DNA of 64,000 nucleotides from Salegentibacter sp. Hel_I_6 (GTDB lineage: Bacteria; Bacteroidota; Bacteroidia; Flavobacteriales; Flavobacteriaceae): assembly GCF_000745315.1 (NCBI RefSeq), contig NZ_JQNQ01000001.1, forward strand, positions 1,116,001 to 1,180,000. The letters are read 5' to 3'. Below are positions 1-9,008 of the stretch, in pieces. A model generated the notes under the pieces. That model was not told the origin of the DNA. It did not search any database and saw nothing but the letters and a program-made list of their open reading frames with translations. The position numbers were made by a program, and so were the translations under genes. Position 1 is the stretch's first letter. Each line of letters starts with the position of its first letter.

Positions 1-1
1 T

Positions 2-1114
2 TTCGCTGGATTTTACGGAGTCGCTTTAGCAGCTTCAGCAATGATGGCTACAACCGCTATGCAATTGGCAATTGATGCTTTTGGACCTATTGCCGATAAT
101 GCCGGTGGAATCGCAGAAATGAGTGAACTTCCCGCTGAAGTTAGAGAACGTACCGATATATTGGATTCCGTAGGAAATACTACTGCGGCTACTGGAAAAG
201 GTTTTGCGATTGCTTCAGCAGCACTTACCTCTTTAGCACTTTTTGCCGCTTATGTAACTTTTACCGGTATTGACGGAATCAATATTTTTAAAGCTCCTGT
301 TTTAGCAATGTTATTTATTGGTGGAATGGTGCCGGTTGTTTTTTCGGCATTAGCGATGAAATCGGTTGGGAAAGCGGCTATGAAAATGGTAGAAGAAGTG
401 AGACGACAGTTTAAGGAAATTCCCGGAATTATGGAGGGAACCGCAAAACCGCAATATGATAAGTGTGTGGAGATCTCAACACAAGCTGCACTTAAAGAAA
501 TGTTGTTGCCGGGTGTTTTAACCATTGGCTTCCCTATTGCTATTACTTTATTACCCATGATTTTTGGTTATGAAAATGTTTTAATTGCTGAAATGCTTGG
601 GGGGTATATGGCGGGAGTTACCGTAAGCGGTGTACTTTGGGCGATTTTTCAAAATAATGCCGGTGGCGCCTGGGATAATGCAAAAAAGTCTTTTGAAGCT
701 GGGGTTATGATTAATGGTGAGATGACCTACAAAGGCTCTGAAGCGCATAAAGCTGCGGTTACCGGAGATACTGTTGGCGATCCGTTTAAAGACACCTCAG
801 GACCTTCTATGAACATTCTAATTAAACTTACCTGTCTAATTGGTTTGGTGATCGCGCCAATTCTTGGTGGGCATACCGAAACCGACGTTCCAAATGAAGG
901 CGCTTTTATAGAAAATGAACAAAATGCTACGGAAATTACCGGGAATAGTTCAGAAGAAATCCAGGTGAATATGACATCCAAAGGAAATGAAACTATTGCT
1001 AAAGTTAGGATCACCACCACTAGAAAAGGAGAAACCAAAGTTCAACAAAAAACCTTTACCGGAAGTAAAGCTGAAGTAGAAAAACAAATACAGGATTTAA
1101 AAGACAAGGCCTGA
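2..1114 (+). CDS. hppA: K+-dependent membrane-bound pyrophosphatase, 5'-truncated
   Basis: C-terminal 370 residues of a membrane pyrophosphatase, which couples PPi hydrolysis to H+ or Na+ pumping across the inner membrane. The reading frame is open from base 2, so the start lies outside the window. Family signatures are seen: GPIADNAGGIAEM, then GNTTAATGKGFAI, then the conserved DNAKK stretch near the end. Alanine in GNTTAATGKG, where K+-independent enzymes have lysine, is the known mark of the K+-dependent class. At least five hydrophobic helices follow. After the last helix there is a hydrophilic tail of about 80 residues, which I cannot assign. Whether the pumped ion is Na+ or H+ cannot be decided from this part. 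Confidence 0.95.
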   Translation, partial: FAGFYGVALAASAMMATTAMQLAIDAFGPIADNAGGIAEMSELPAEVRERTDILDSVGNTTAATGKGFAIASAALTSLALFAAYVTFTGIDGINIFKAPVLAMLFIGGMVPVVFSALAMKSVGKAAMKMVEEVRRQFKEIPGIMEGTAKPQYDKCVEISTQAALKEMLLPGVLTIGFPIAITLLPMIFGYENVLIAEMLGGYMAGVTVSGVLWAIFQNNAGGAWDNAKKSFEAGVMINGEMTYKGSEAHKAAVTGDTVGDPFKDTSGPSMNILIKLTCLIGLVIAPILGGHTETDVPNEGAFIENEQNATEITGNSSEEIQVNMTSKGNETIAKVRITTTRKGETKVQQKTFTGSKAEVEKQIQDLKDKA

Positions 1115-1131
1115 TAATTTTTAAATTTTAG

Positions 1132-1256
1132 AAAAAAGAGGCTGTTTGAATATACTCTTTTCGTCAACCTGAACTTGTTTCAGCTTCTAACATGTTAGAT
1201 CCTGAAACAAGTTCAGGATGACGGTTTTAAGATTTCTCAAACAGCCTTTTCTCTTT
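1132..1256 (+). terminator. hppA terminator with a palindromic repeat in its loop
   Basis: The arms GGCTGTTTGA (1140-1149) and TCAAACAGCC (1237-1246) pair perfectly and the right arm is followed by TTTTCTCTTT. Purines 1132-1139 extend the stem. The 62-bp repeat at 1162-1223 fills the loop. It lies 17 bases after the hppA stop and reads as an intrinsic terminator enlarged by an insertion. Confidence 0.7.
1162..1223. repeat. Palindromic REP-like repeat, copy 1
   Basis: A 62-bp imperfect inverted repeat beginning CGTCA and ending TGACG. The arms carry CTGAACTTGTTTCAG and CTGAAACAAGTTCAG around the centre CTAACATGTTAG. It is 60/62 identical to the copy at 5509-5570. Such short intergenic palindromes are common in Flavobacteriaceae genomes. 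Confidence 0.85.
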
Positions 1257-1345
1257 CAATTCCCTTAATAAATAGGAAAAGCGCCATTACCATAGGGACG
1301 GTAACAACGCTCTTCCACAACCTAACCAATAAATAAAACCAACAA

Positions 1346-2656
1346 TTATGACATATAATCGCGGAACTTGTTCACCTCGATTTTTGCTTCGAGATCGTGC
1401 AATAAATTATATAATCCAAAAAATGTTCGGTTGATATACAGGAAGTGTTTACTACCACGATTTCCGTTCATTTTTCTCAGTTCTGTATCTTTACTGTATT
1501 TTTCACTTAATTCGGTTATTGAACTCCAAAATGTTTCATCTGCAAAATCAAAAGTTTCTTCATGAAACGGACTCGTAAACAAGCTCAACATTTGATAGAA
1601 TAACTCTGAAAAATATTTGATTTCTCTTTCAGTATCATCTTCCCTTAAAATTTCCAGTTCAAATAATTTTTTATTGAAAAATTCAGGATTATTGATATTT
1701 TCTTTCTTCGCTAATTCAAAGTACGGCACATAAAAATCATCTGGCACCTGCTTGATGCAACCAAAATCTATCGCTATAAGATTTGCATCTTTATCTATTA
1801 AAAAATTTCCCGGATGAGGATCGGCGTGTACTTCTTTAAGCACGTGCATTTGGTACATATAAAAATCCCATAGCGCCTGTCCTACTTTATCTGCTTTTTC
1901 CTGACTTTTGTTTTCTTTGGCAAACTCGCTTAAATGCTTACCATCCATCCAATCCATTGTGATGATTCGCTCACTGGATAGATCCTCGTAATATTTCGGA
2001 AATTTTAGATTTGGAATATGGGAACAAGCTTCAGAAATCTCTTTACTCTGTTTTACTTCAAGAATATAATCTGTTTCTTCGAGTAATTTCCCTTCAACTT
2101 CCTTAAAATATTTCTCAGAATCCTTTCCTTGAAGATTGAACATCCTGGTTGCAATTGGTTTCACCATCGCAAGATCTGAACTGATACTATCTGCAACCCC
2201 AGGATATTGAATTTTCACAGCAAGTTTTTTCCCATCTTTAGAAGCCTTGTGAACCTGGCCTATACTGGCCGCATTCACCGACTGGGTTGCAAAAGTATCA
2301 TATAGTTCTTCGGGATATCCCCCATTATATTTTTTAAAAGTTTTTCTTACTAAAGGCGCAGAAAGCGGCGGAACGCTAAACTGCGCAAGGCTAAATTTCT
2401 CCACATAAGCATTTGGTAAAAGGCTTTTTTCCATGGAAAGCATTTGTGCCACTTTTAGCGCGCTTCCTTTTAAGCTTTTAAGGCTATCATAAATATCATC
2501 AGCATTATTTTGATCTAATTCATCACGAGTAAAATCAGAATTAAAAGCTTTCTTGCTATAATATTTAAGGTAATTACCTCCTAACTTCACACCGGTTTGC
2601 ATCAGTTTTGAAGTTCGGCCAATTTTGCCTGTTGGTATTTTATCTATTGTTTTCAT
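1346..2656 (-). CDS. AarF/ABC1/UbiB-family atypical kinase
   Basis: 436-residue member of the ABC1 (UbiB/COQ8) protein-kinase-like family. The KxGQ-type motif appears as KVAQ (68-71), followed by the family's alanine-rich loop AASIGQVHKA (about 129-138), a VKIQYPG lysine (K148), HADPHPGN (277-284) as catalytic loop and IDFG (296-299) as metal-binding motif. Relatives support isoprenoid-quinone or lipid homeostasis, but the substrate is unknown here. It starts 21 bases after a TetR-family gene on the same strand and is probably co-transcribed with it. A role in quinone or membrane-lipid biology is inference from the family. Confidence 0.9.
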   Translation of the reverse strand: MKTIDKIPTGKIGRTSKLMQTGVKLGGNYLKYYSKKAFNSDFTRDELDQNNADDIYDSLKSLKGSALKVAQMLSMEKSLLPNAYVEKFSLAQFSVPPLSAPLVRKTFKKYNGGYPEELYDTFATQSVNAASIGQVHKASKDGKKLAVKIQYPGVADSISSDLAMVKPIATRMFNLQGKDSEKYFKEVEGKLLEETDYILEVKQSKEISEACSHIPNLKFPKYYEDLSSERIITMDWMDGKHLSEFAKENKSQEKADKVGQALWDFYMYQMHVLKEVHADPHPGNFLIDKDANLIAIDFGCIKQVPDDFYVPYFELAKKENINNPEFFNKKLFELEILREDDTEREIKYFSELFYQMLSLFTSPFHEETFDFADETFWSSITELSEKYSKDTELRKMNGNRGSKHFLYINRTFFGLYNLLHDLEAKIEVNKFRDYMS

Positions 2657-2677
2657 TTGTTGTTGGGGTAGACTTTA

Positions 2678-3349
2678 TTAAGCCATTTTTTCTTTCCACA
2701 GGAACTTTCCTAAATCTATAACCCGCTCTAGCGGGGTGTTATCAAACACATCAAAAACTGTGTTTACCGATTTTTCTATCGCAACATCTGTACTTTCGAA
2801 TTGCGCAGAATTATCATCCATCCAAAATTTCATTAGGAACATTAGTTGTACCCAGGCCGCTTCAGAAAAAATACTTTCAGACTGCTGTAAAGCTTTTACA
2901 GCTTTATCGGTATTTCCGTCCTGAATTAGGTCTCTGGCAAAAGATTTCACTCTTTTTCTTAATCCTTTTAATTGTTCCAAATTTTTCATTTGGCTCTCAT
3001 GCTCTTTCAATGAAAATAATACGTAACTTCTATTTGCCGTTAGCATTTCAAAGAAGGTATAATAAAAAGTGAGCATTTTTTCACGGTTGGTGAAAGTTTC
3101 AAATTCAGGGCTTTTATTTAATACCGTAATTGTATGCTCGTAAAAACGCTCCCAGATACCTTTTTGCAATCCTTCAAAACTTCCGAAGAAATTATAGAAT
3201 TCCTCCTCCTTAATTTTATTCTCCTTGCAAAATTTATATACCGTTTTAGGTCTATGCTCCTGCTCCAATACATAGTCCATGTACATCGCAATAAGCTTAT
3301 CCTTATCTAAAACTTTTTTCGTGGTAGTCTTCTTATTTGTGGTAGCCAT
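2678..3349 (-). CDS. TetR-family transcriptional regulator
   Basis: 223 residues. The N-terminal 25 residues are lysine/threonine-rich and basic; residues about 20-75 have TetR helix-turn-helix character, with TVYKFCKENKI then EEEFYNFFGSFEGL as the recognition-helix region. The C-terminal half is helical and would form the ligand and dimer domain. It is the first gene of a two-gene unit with the ABC1 kinase. A flavobacterial -7 box lies 18 bases upstream, and inverted repeats upstream of that box are candidate operators. Ligand and targets unknown. Confidence 0.85.
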   Translation of the reverse strand: MATTNKKTTTKKVLDKDKLIAMYMDYVLEQEHRPKTVYKFCKENKIKEEEFYNFFGSFEGLQKGIWERFYEHTITVLNKSPEFETFTNREKMLTFYYTFFEMLTANRSYVLFSLKEHESQMKNLEQLKGLRKRVKSFARDLIQDGNTDKAVKALQQSESIFSEAAWVQLMFLMKFWMDDNSAQFESTDVAIEKSVNTVFDVFDNTPLERVIDLGKFLWKEKMA

Positions 3350-3366
3350 AATTTTTATTTCTTTTC

Positions 3367-3374
3367 CAAAGATA
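3367..3374 (-). promoter_or_regulatory. -7 promoter box for tetR-aarF
   Basis: Minus-strand TATCTTTG fits the Bacteroidota -7 consensus TAnnTTTG and lies 18 bases before the tetR ATG. I see no clear -33 TTG at the usual distance. Confidence 0.5.
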
Positions 3375-3379
3375 CAACC

Positions 3380-3420
3380 TTGTTTAATCTTTATTTCATA
3401 ATATTAAACAAAATGTTTGT
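3380..3420. promoter_or_regulatory. Candidate TetR operator (inverted repeats)
   Basis: TTGTTTAAT (3380-3388) and ATTAAACAA (3403-3411) form a perfect 9-bp inverted repeat with a 14-bp spacer. A second overlapping dyad, AAACA-AAA-TGTTT, follows. The position just upstream of the tetR -7 box fits autoregulation; binding is inference. Confidence 0.4.
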
Positions 3421-3575
3421 TAAAAATATCTTTGCTGGTTAAAATTGTATTTCAGATGTTTAGACGTGAGCTCGCTTCTTTAATTACAACTTATGCCAGT
3501 TTGTCAGCGGGCTTTTAATGGTATTTTTTTTGACTGTAGGTAAGCAACAATAAATAGTATTAAAAACGAAAATAT

Positions 3576-5462
3576 ATGGCAACCGGAAAAATTAATGTTT
3601 CTGTAGAAAACATTTTCCCACTGATAAAGAAATTTCTTTACAGTGATCACGAAATCTTTCTAAGGGAATTGATTTCTAACGCAACAGATGCAACTTTAAA
3701 ACTAAAACACCTTACAGATATTGGGGAAACCGATGTAAAGTACGGTAACCCGGTAATTGAAGTAAAAGTAGACAAAGAAGGAAAAAAACTTCACGTTATA
3801 GACCAGGGTGTTGGGATGACGAAAGAAGAAGTTGAAAAGTACATCAACGAAGTAGCTTTCTCTGGCGCTGAAGAGTTCCTTGAAAAATATAAAGACTCGG
3901 CTAAAGATAGCGGGATTATTGGCCATTTTGGTCTTGGATTCTACTCTGCCTTTATGGTGGCGAATAAAGTAGAAATTATTACCAAATCTTACAAAGACGA
4001 ACCTGCAGCCCATTGGGTTTGTGAAGGAACTACTGAATTCACCCTTGGAGATGCCGACAAAGAAGTGCGAGGCACCGAAATTATTCTTCATATAAATGAT
4101 GACGAAGAAGAGTTTCTAGAAGAAAACAGAATCCAGGAATTGTTGGTGAAGTATAACAAGTTTATGCCAATTCCAATTAAATTTGGAACTAGAGAAGAAA
4201 CTTTGCCCCTTCCGGAAGATGCTCCTGAAGACGCTGAAGCAGAAACCAAAACGGTGGATAACATAATCAATAATCCTGAACCGGCGTGGACTAAGCAGCC
4301 AACCGATTTAGAAGATAAAGATTACAAAAGTTTTTACCGCGAATTGTACCCAATGCAGTTCGAGGAACCTTTATTCCACATTCACCTTAATGTAGATTAT
4401 CCTTTTAATCTTACCGGGATTCTTTATTTCCCTAAGATGACGCAGGATATGAATATTCAAAAGGATAAAATTCAGCTTTACCAAAACCAGGTTTATGTAA
4501 CCGATAATGTTGAAGGTATTGTTCCTGAATTCTTGACGATGCTTCGCGGAGTAATTGATTCTCCAGATATTCCATTAAACGTTTCCCGTTCTTACCTACA
4601 GGCAGATGGAGCTGTTAAGAAAATCTCCAGCTACATTACCCGTAAAGTAGCCGATAAGCTAAAATCCCTTTTCAATAATAATCGTGAGGATTTTGAGCAA
4701 AAATGGAACGATATTAAAATCGTTATTGAATACGGAATGCTCTCTGAAGATAAATTCTACGAAAAAGCACAGAAATTCGCACTTTACCCAACGGTAACTA
4801 ACGAGTATTACACTTTTGATGAACTTCAAGAGACAATAAAAGATAACCAGACCGATAAAGATGGAAACCTGGTAGTGCTTTATGCTTCTAATCAAGACGA
4901 GCAACACAGTTATATTGAGGCAGCTAAAGCCAAAGGCTACAAAGTGTTGTTATTAGATTCTCCAATTATTTCTCACCTGCTTCAAAAAATGGAAGGTGAA
5001 AAAGAGAAATTCACTTTTGTTCGTGTAGATTCAGATCAGGTAGATAACCTCATCAAAAAAGACGAAGAGAAGATTTCTAAACTTTCTGATGAAGAAAAAG
5101 AGAAGTTAAAGGGAGACTTTGAAAAAGTTATTCCGAAGGAAAAATATACCGTACAGTTAGAAGCTATGGATAGCGATGCTGCGCCATTGTTAATCACGCA
5201 ACCAGAGTTTATGCGCCGAATGAAGGAGATGCAGCAAACCGGTGGCGGTGGTATGTTTGGAATGGGCAATATGCCAGAGATGTACAACCTGGTGGTAAAC
5301 ACCAATCACCCATTAATTTCTGATATTCTAAACACCAAAACCGAAAAGAAACAGGAACGCTTAATCAAGCATTCTTTAGATCTTGCGAGATTATCTCAAA
5401 ACCTGCTTAAAGGGGAAGAGTTAACCAACTTCGTAAAACGTAGTTTTGATATGGTAAAATAA
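3576..5462 (+). CDS. htpG: Chaperone protein HtpG (Hsp90)
   Basis: Full-length 628-residue bacterial Hsp90, an ATP-driven dimeric cytosolic chaperone. The N-terminal GHKL ATPase domain has ELISNATDA (E31, N35), DQGVGM (76-81) and GHFGLGFYSAFMV (about 116-128). The middle domain carries the conserved arginine region in DSPDIPLNVSRSYLQ. The C-terminal dimerisation domain has a Gly/Met-rich insertion (GGGGMFGMGNM) before the last helices, ending LARLSQNLLKGEELTNFVKRSF. The single strong ATG follows a 226-base gap shared with the divergent tetR gene. It is followed by a terminator that contains a REP-like repeat. Confidence 0.97.
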   Translation: MATGKINVSVENIFPLIKKFLYSDHEIFLRELISNATDATLKLKHLTDIGETDVKYGNPVIEVKVDKEGKKLHVIDQGVGMTKEEVEKYINEVAFSGAEEFLEKYKDSAKDSGIIGHFGLGFYSAFMVANKVEIITKSYKDEPAAHWVCEGTTEFTLGDADKEVRGTEIILHINDDEEEFLEENRIQELLVKYNKFMPIPIKFGTREETLPLPEDAPEDAEAETKTVDNIINNPEPAWTKQPTDLEDKDYKSFYRELYPMQFEEPLFHIHLNVDYPFNLTGILYFPKMTQDMNIQKDKIQLYQNQVYVTDNVEGIVPEFLTMLRGVIDSPDIPLNVSRSYLQADGAVKKISSYITRKVADKLKSLFNNNREDFEQKWNDIKIVIEYGMLSEDKFYEKAQKFALYPTVTNEYYTFDELQETIKDNQTDKDGNLVVLYASNQDEQHSYIEAAKAKGYKVLLLDSPIISHLLQKMEGEKEKFTFVRVDSDQVDNLIKKDEEKISKLSDEEKEKLKGDFEKVIPKEKYTVQLEAMDSDAAPLLITQPEFMRRMKEMQQTGGGGMFGMGNMPEMYNLVVNTNHPLISDILNTKTEKKQERLIKHSLDLARLSQNLLKGEELTNFVKRSFDMVK

Positions 5463-5484
5463 TTTCTCTTACGAGGAAAATTAT

Positions 5485-5596
5485 AAAAGGTCTGGGAAGT
5501 CTTGTTACCGTCAAGCTGAACTTGTTTCAGCTTCTAACATCTTAGATCCTGAAACAAGTTCAGGATGACGATTAAAACAACTTTTCAGACCTTTTT
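5485..5596 (+). terminator. htpG terminator with a palindromic repeat in its loop
   Basis: AAAAGGTCTG (5485-5494) pairs with CAGACCTTTT (5586-5595). Pairing continues inward through GGAAGT and ACTTTT, and a U-tract follows. The loop contains the 62-bp repeat at 5509-5570. It sits 22 bases after the htpG stop. Confidence 0.75.
5509..5570. repeat. Palindromic REP-like repeat, copy 2
   Basis: Same length and orientation as copy 1 at 1162-1223, with two differences (base 7 and the central CATCTTAG in place of CATGTTAG). The central change breaks the dyad axis slightly; the CTGAACTTGTTTCAG / CTGAAACAAGTTCAG arms are intact. Confidence 0.85.
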
Positions 5597-5654
5597 ATTT
5601 TAAAATAAAACGATAATTATTCTAAATATCTGAGAAAGATAAATTATTTGAAAT

Positions 5655-7865
5655 CTAACTTTTAGAAGTGACTTCCATATTCAAGCTCAGATTACGTTTT
5701 ATAATTTGATAAAAACGCTCTACATCATAAGGTTTTACGATAATATCGTTCATCCCTGCCTCGTGAATTTCCTGTCTAACTTCTTCTATTTCTACTGCGG
5801 TTAAAGCAACTACAGGCACGTGTTTATTGAATTGCCTAATGCGTTTGGTTGTTTCCATACCATTAATACCCGGCATATTCAAATCCATTAAAATAAGATC
5901 AAAATTCTCAGCTGTTGCCCTTTCTATAGCTTCAACCCCATTTGCCGCAACCACACATTCAAAATTTTGCTTCTCCAAGATTCTCTTAGTAACTACCTGG
6001 TTAATTCGGTTATCATCTACCACCAAAATTCTTTGAGCTTCCTTTAGATTATCTAAATAAACTTCATGTGCAAAACCGGCTTTCTTTGATGGGGATTGAT
6101 CTTCTTTTAAACTTAGGCTAAAACAAAAGGTAGAACCTTCGCCTTCCTTACTTTTTAGATGAATTTGAGAATCGAAAAGTTCCAGCAAACGTTTAACAAT
6201 GGGCAGTCCCAGGCCGGTCCCCTGGTAATTGTAATTTGATGATTTAAGCTGGGAAAACTCTTCAAAAATTATTTTCTGTTTACTTTTCGGAATTCCAATC
6301 CCGTCGTCTTTTACTTCAAAATAAATCACCGATCTGTCCTCTACCCTCGCCTGCAATTCAATATTTATAAAGATGTTCCCGTTTTCTGTAAATTTTACCG
6401 CATTGCCCACCAGGTTCATTAGAATTTGAGATAACCTAACGGGGTCTCCTATAAGATCTACCGGTATTCTTTCATCTATACTGTAGTGCAACTTAGATTT
6501 ATTTTGAAGACGCGTAAATTCAAAAGTATTTACGATGCTAAGCACCAATTCCTGAATATTAAACGGAATATTCTCCAGTTTTACCTGGTTAGATTCCATC
6601 TTGTTCATTTGTAACACATCGTTGATAAGCGCCAAAAGATAATCGGCTGAGAATTTTAAGGATTTTAGATCACTTTCGTGCTTTTTCAGGCTTTTATCAT
6701 CTAACAATAATGAAGTAAGTCCCACTACGCCATAAAGCGGAGTTCTTAACTCGTGACTTACAGTAGATAGAAATTCGGTTTTCAATCTGGATAGTCGCTC
6801 GGCATTATCCCGAGAATCCAGCAACTGATTATTTTTCTCCTTTAGCTCGTCAATAAGCTTTTTTCTATCCTGGTTTATTTTATTTAAGATAAGTAGAATT
6901 ATTATAAGGATTAGTGAAGCTACCACCATAATCAAAATCTTCTCAGTAGATTTACCGATTAGTTCATCTTGATAAGCTTTTTCTTTTCTGGAAATTTCCA
7001 GGTTACGGCGATATTCATCTACATCAAAACGAGCATTGACAGCTTCTATTTCAGCTATTTTCTCATTTTCAAATAATTGCGAGTTATTTACATTATGCTT
7101 TTCAAGATTTTCATAGGCCTTTTCATAATCACCATTTTCAAAAAGCATATTGGCGTAATCTTTACTTAAAAGGGAGATTGGAAGTAATAGCGAATCTTTT
7201 TCAGCCAAACGAAGACCTTCACTAAAATAATAATCTGCCGAATCTAATTCATTTGTTTTATGATGATATTTTCCCAATAACATATAAAGCTGGGAACGAA
7301 CATTATTATTTTCTTCAGCCCCAAGAAGTTTTAAGGATTTCTTCAAATATGGATAGGCAAAAGAATATTTTTCACAATCCATATACGTCCATGCAATATT
7401 CACGGTGGGAAATAACTTCTCTTTTTCAACAGCTATAGAATCAGCAAGATTAATCACTTTATTATAGTAAGCTATCCCCTTATCTTCACTCCCTTTAGTT
7501 TCAGAATAAATATTCCCCAGGTTGTTATATATATATATAAGAAGGGTATCATTTTTTAATCCGTTCGCATAATCTAAAGCCTGTAAATAATTTTTCTTGG
7601 CTCTAAGGGTATCCTTTAAATCATTATATGCATTTCCAAGAAAATTATGGGCGTGAAACTTATAGTAATCATCCTTTACACTTTCAGCATGATCAAGCAA
7701 AAGATATGCGTTTTCAACACCATCTTTATAATTGTACTTCTTTAAATATTCAGAAGTAATATTGGCAAGATTCTCCAGGCTGTCTTTTGAAACAGGATTT
7801 TCCTGTGCAGAAAGCAAATTGAGACCTAATAAATAAAAAGTAAAAAGTAAGTAGTTATGTTTCAA
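5655..7865 (-). CDS. TPR-containing hybrid sensor histidine kinase/response regulator
   Basis: 736 residues. A signal peptide (1-20, LLSAQE) is followed by a periplasmic TPR-type helical domain (about 30-265), one transmembrane helix (309-329), a short coiled coil, HisKA with SHELRTP (phospho-acceptor H371), an HATPase with an N-box (about 484-488), DDGIGIP and GTGLGLPIV, and a C-terminal receiver with phospho-acceptor D661 (LMDLNMPG) and K711 (VKPYD). It should sense a periplasmic protein or peptide and start a phosphorelay; no output regulator lies nearby. The start is TTG: no in-frame ATG precedes the signal peptide, and an in-frame stop lies four codons upstream. Signal unknown. Confidence 0.92.
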   Translation of the reverse strand: MKHNYLLFTFYLLGLNLLSAQENPVSKDSLENLANITSEYLKKYNYKDGVENAYLLLDHAESVKDDYYKFHAHNFLGNAYNDLKDTLRAKKNYLQALDYANGLKNDTLLIYIYNNLGNIYSETKGSEDKGIAYYNKVINLADSIAVEKEKLFPTVNIAWTYMDCEKYSFAYPYLKKSLKLLGAEENNNVRSQLYMLLGKYHHKTNELDSADYYFSEGLRLAEKDSLLLPISLLSKDYANMLFENGDYEKAYENLEKHNVNNSQLFENEKIAEIEAVNARFDVDEYRRNLEISRKEKAYQDELIGKSTEKILIMVVASLILIIILLILNKINQDRKKLIDELKEKNNQLLDSRDNAERLSRLKTEFLSTVSHELRTPLYGVVGLTSLLLDDKSLKKHESDLKSLKFSADYLLALINDVLQMNKMESNQVKLENIPFNIQELVLSIVNTFEFTRLQNKSKLHYSIDERIPVDLIGDPVRLSQILMNLVGNAVKFTENGNIFINIELQARVEDRSVIYFEVKDDGIGIPKSKQKIIFEEFSQLKSSNYNYQGTGLGLPIVKRLLELFDSQIHLKSKEGEGSTFCFSLSLKEDQSPSKKAGFAHEVYLDNLKEAQRILVVDDNRINQVVTKRILEKQNFECVVAANGVEAIERATAENFDLILMDLNMPGINGMETTKRIRQFNKHVPVVALTAVEIEEVRQEIHEAGMNDIIVKPYDVERFYQIIKRNLSLNMEVTSKS

Positions 7866-8002
7866 TATTACAATAAGTTAGGTTGTAGAAAGGGCGGTGA
7901 AAAATACTCTATTTTCACGAATTATACAACAAATTTGAGCTTAGACCGATTATAATTTATAAAAAATAGCTAGTCCTTATAATATATTTTTATCTTTAAA
8001 TT

Positions 8003-8362
8003 ATGCAATATCCCTGGCACCTTTACGTAATGGGCGCGATGTATATCGTTGCCGGAACGCTCCATTTCATCAAACCCAAAATGTATATGCGCATTATGCC
8101 GCGTTACTTACCGGCGCATAAAGCTTTAGTTTTATTAAGCGGACTGGCAGAAATTCTTCTTGGTCTACTCTTGTTTTTTCCTGAAACCAAAGATCTCGCG
8201 ATCTATGGAATTATCTTAATGTTAGTCGTTTTTCTGCTGGTACATTTTTATATGCTTTCTTCTAAAAAAGCAGCTGCCGGCATTCCAAGATGGGCCTTAA
8301 TGCTAAGAATACCACTTCAATTTTTTCTTATATATTGGGCCTGGTTCTATTTACAATTTTAA
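8003..8362 (+). CDS. DoxX-family membrane protein
   Basis: 119 residues with four predicted membrane helices (about 8-25, 45-65, 70-92, 98-117). HFIKPKMYMRIMPRYLPAHK between helices one and two is the typical DoxX-like signature. DoxX-like proteins are small inner-membrane proteins linked in some bacteria to quinone or redox reactions; the biochemical role here is unknown. The stop codon is two bases before the alkB ATG, so the two are very likely co-transcribed. Confidence 0.85.
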   Translation: MQYPWHLYVMGAMYIVAGTLHFIKPKMYMRIMPRYLPAHKALVLLSGLAEILLGLLLFFPETKDLAIYGIILMLVVFLLVHFYMLSSKKAAAGIPRWALMLRIPLQFFLIYWAWFYLQF

Positions 8363-8364
8363 AG

Positions 8365-8949
8365 ATGAAATCAGAAATATTTAGTTTGCCAGATGCGGAG
8401 CTGCGGTATTTTCCAGATTTTCTTAGCTCCGAAAAAGCCGATTTCTTTTTGGAAAAATTACTGAAAGATATTCCCTGGAAACAACAAAATATTAAACTCT
8501 TCGGAAAAGAAATTCCGCAGCCACGTTTAACCGCATTTTATGCCGAAAAGGGGATTTCCTATACTTACTCGGGCCTGCAATTAGATCCAGAATATTTTTC
8601 AGCTGAAATTTTAGAATTGAAACAGAAAACCGAGAAAATTTCAGGATTTGATTTCAATACCTGCCTCGCTAATCTTTATCGCGACGGGAATGATAGTATG
8701 GGCTGGCACGCCGATGATGAAAAAGTTTTAGGCAAAAATCCTGTAATTGCTTCTATAAGTTTAGGTGGTGTTCGTAGTTTCCAGTTTAAACACAAAAAGG
8801 ATAAAAACCTAAAAGAAAAAATTGAACTGCAACACGGTAGTCTTATAGTTATGCAGGGAAGTATGCAGCATTTTTGGAAACATCAGCTTCCTAAAACAAA
8901 AAAAGAAGTACCGCCAAGAATCAATCTTACTTTTCGGAAAATTCAATAA
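8365..8949 (+). CDS. AlkB-like 2OG-Fe(II) dioxygenase (DNA alkylation repair)
   Basis: 194 residues if started at the ATG at 8365. The open frame extends upstream into doxX, but those codons do not resemble the family. It resembles the ALKBH2/3 group of alpha-ketoglutarate-dependent dioxygenases that oxidatively remove N-alkyl lesions from DNA. Visible motifs: PRLTAFYAEKGISYTYSG, the iron triad part WHADDE (HxD), ISLGGVRSFQFKHK, the distal histidine in MQHFWKH, and the 2OG-binding arginines in PPRINLTFR. It follows doxX by two bases. Exact substrate range cannot be inferred. Confidence 0.92.
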   Translation: MKSEIFSLPDAELRYFPDFLSSEKADFFLEKLLKDIPWKQQNIKLFGKEIPQPRLTAFYAEKGISYTYSGLQLDPEYFSAEILELKQKTEKISGFDFNTCLANLYRDGNDSMGWHADDEKVLGKNPVIASISLGGVRSFQFKHKKDKNLKEKIELQHGSLIVMQGSMQHFWKHQLPKTKKEVPPRINLTFRKIQ

Positions 8950-8950
8950 A

Positions 8951-8990
8951 AAAAGCCATTATGAATACCAAGTCACAATGGCTTTTACCA
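8951..8990. terminator. Bidirectional terminator between alkB and S1/P1 nuclease
   Basis: AAAAGCCATT (8951-8960) and AATGGCTTTT (8977-8986) form a perfect 10-bp stem with A/T tracts on both sides. It lies between the convergent ends of the two genes. Confidence 0.8.
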
Positions 8991-9008
8991 ATTAATTTTA
9001 GACGGAAA

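Noticed and set aside
8290..8364. Upstream extension of alkB into doxX
   Set aside because: The extra 25 codons overlap the DoxX coding region and do not resemble AlkB; the ATG at 8365 follows the DoxX stop.
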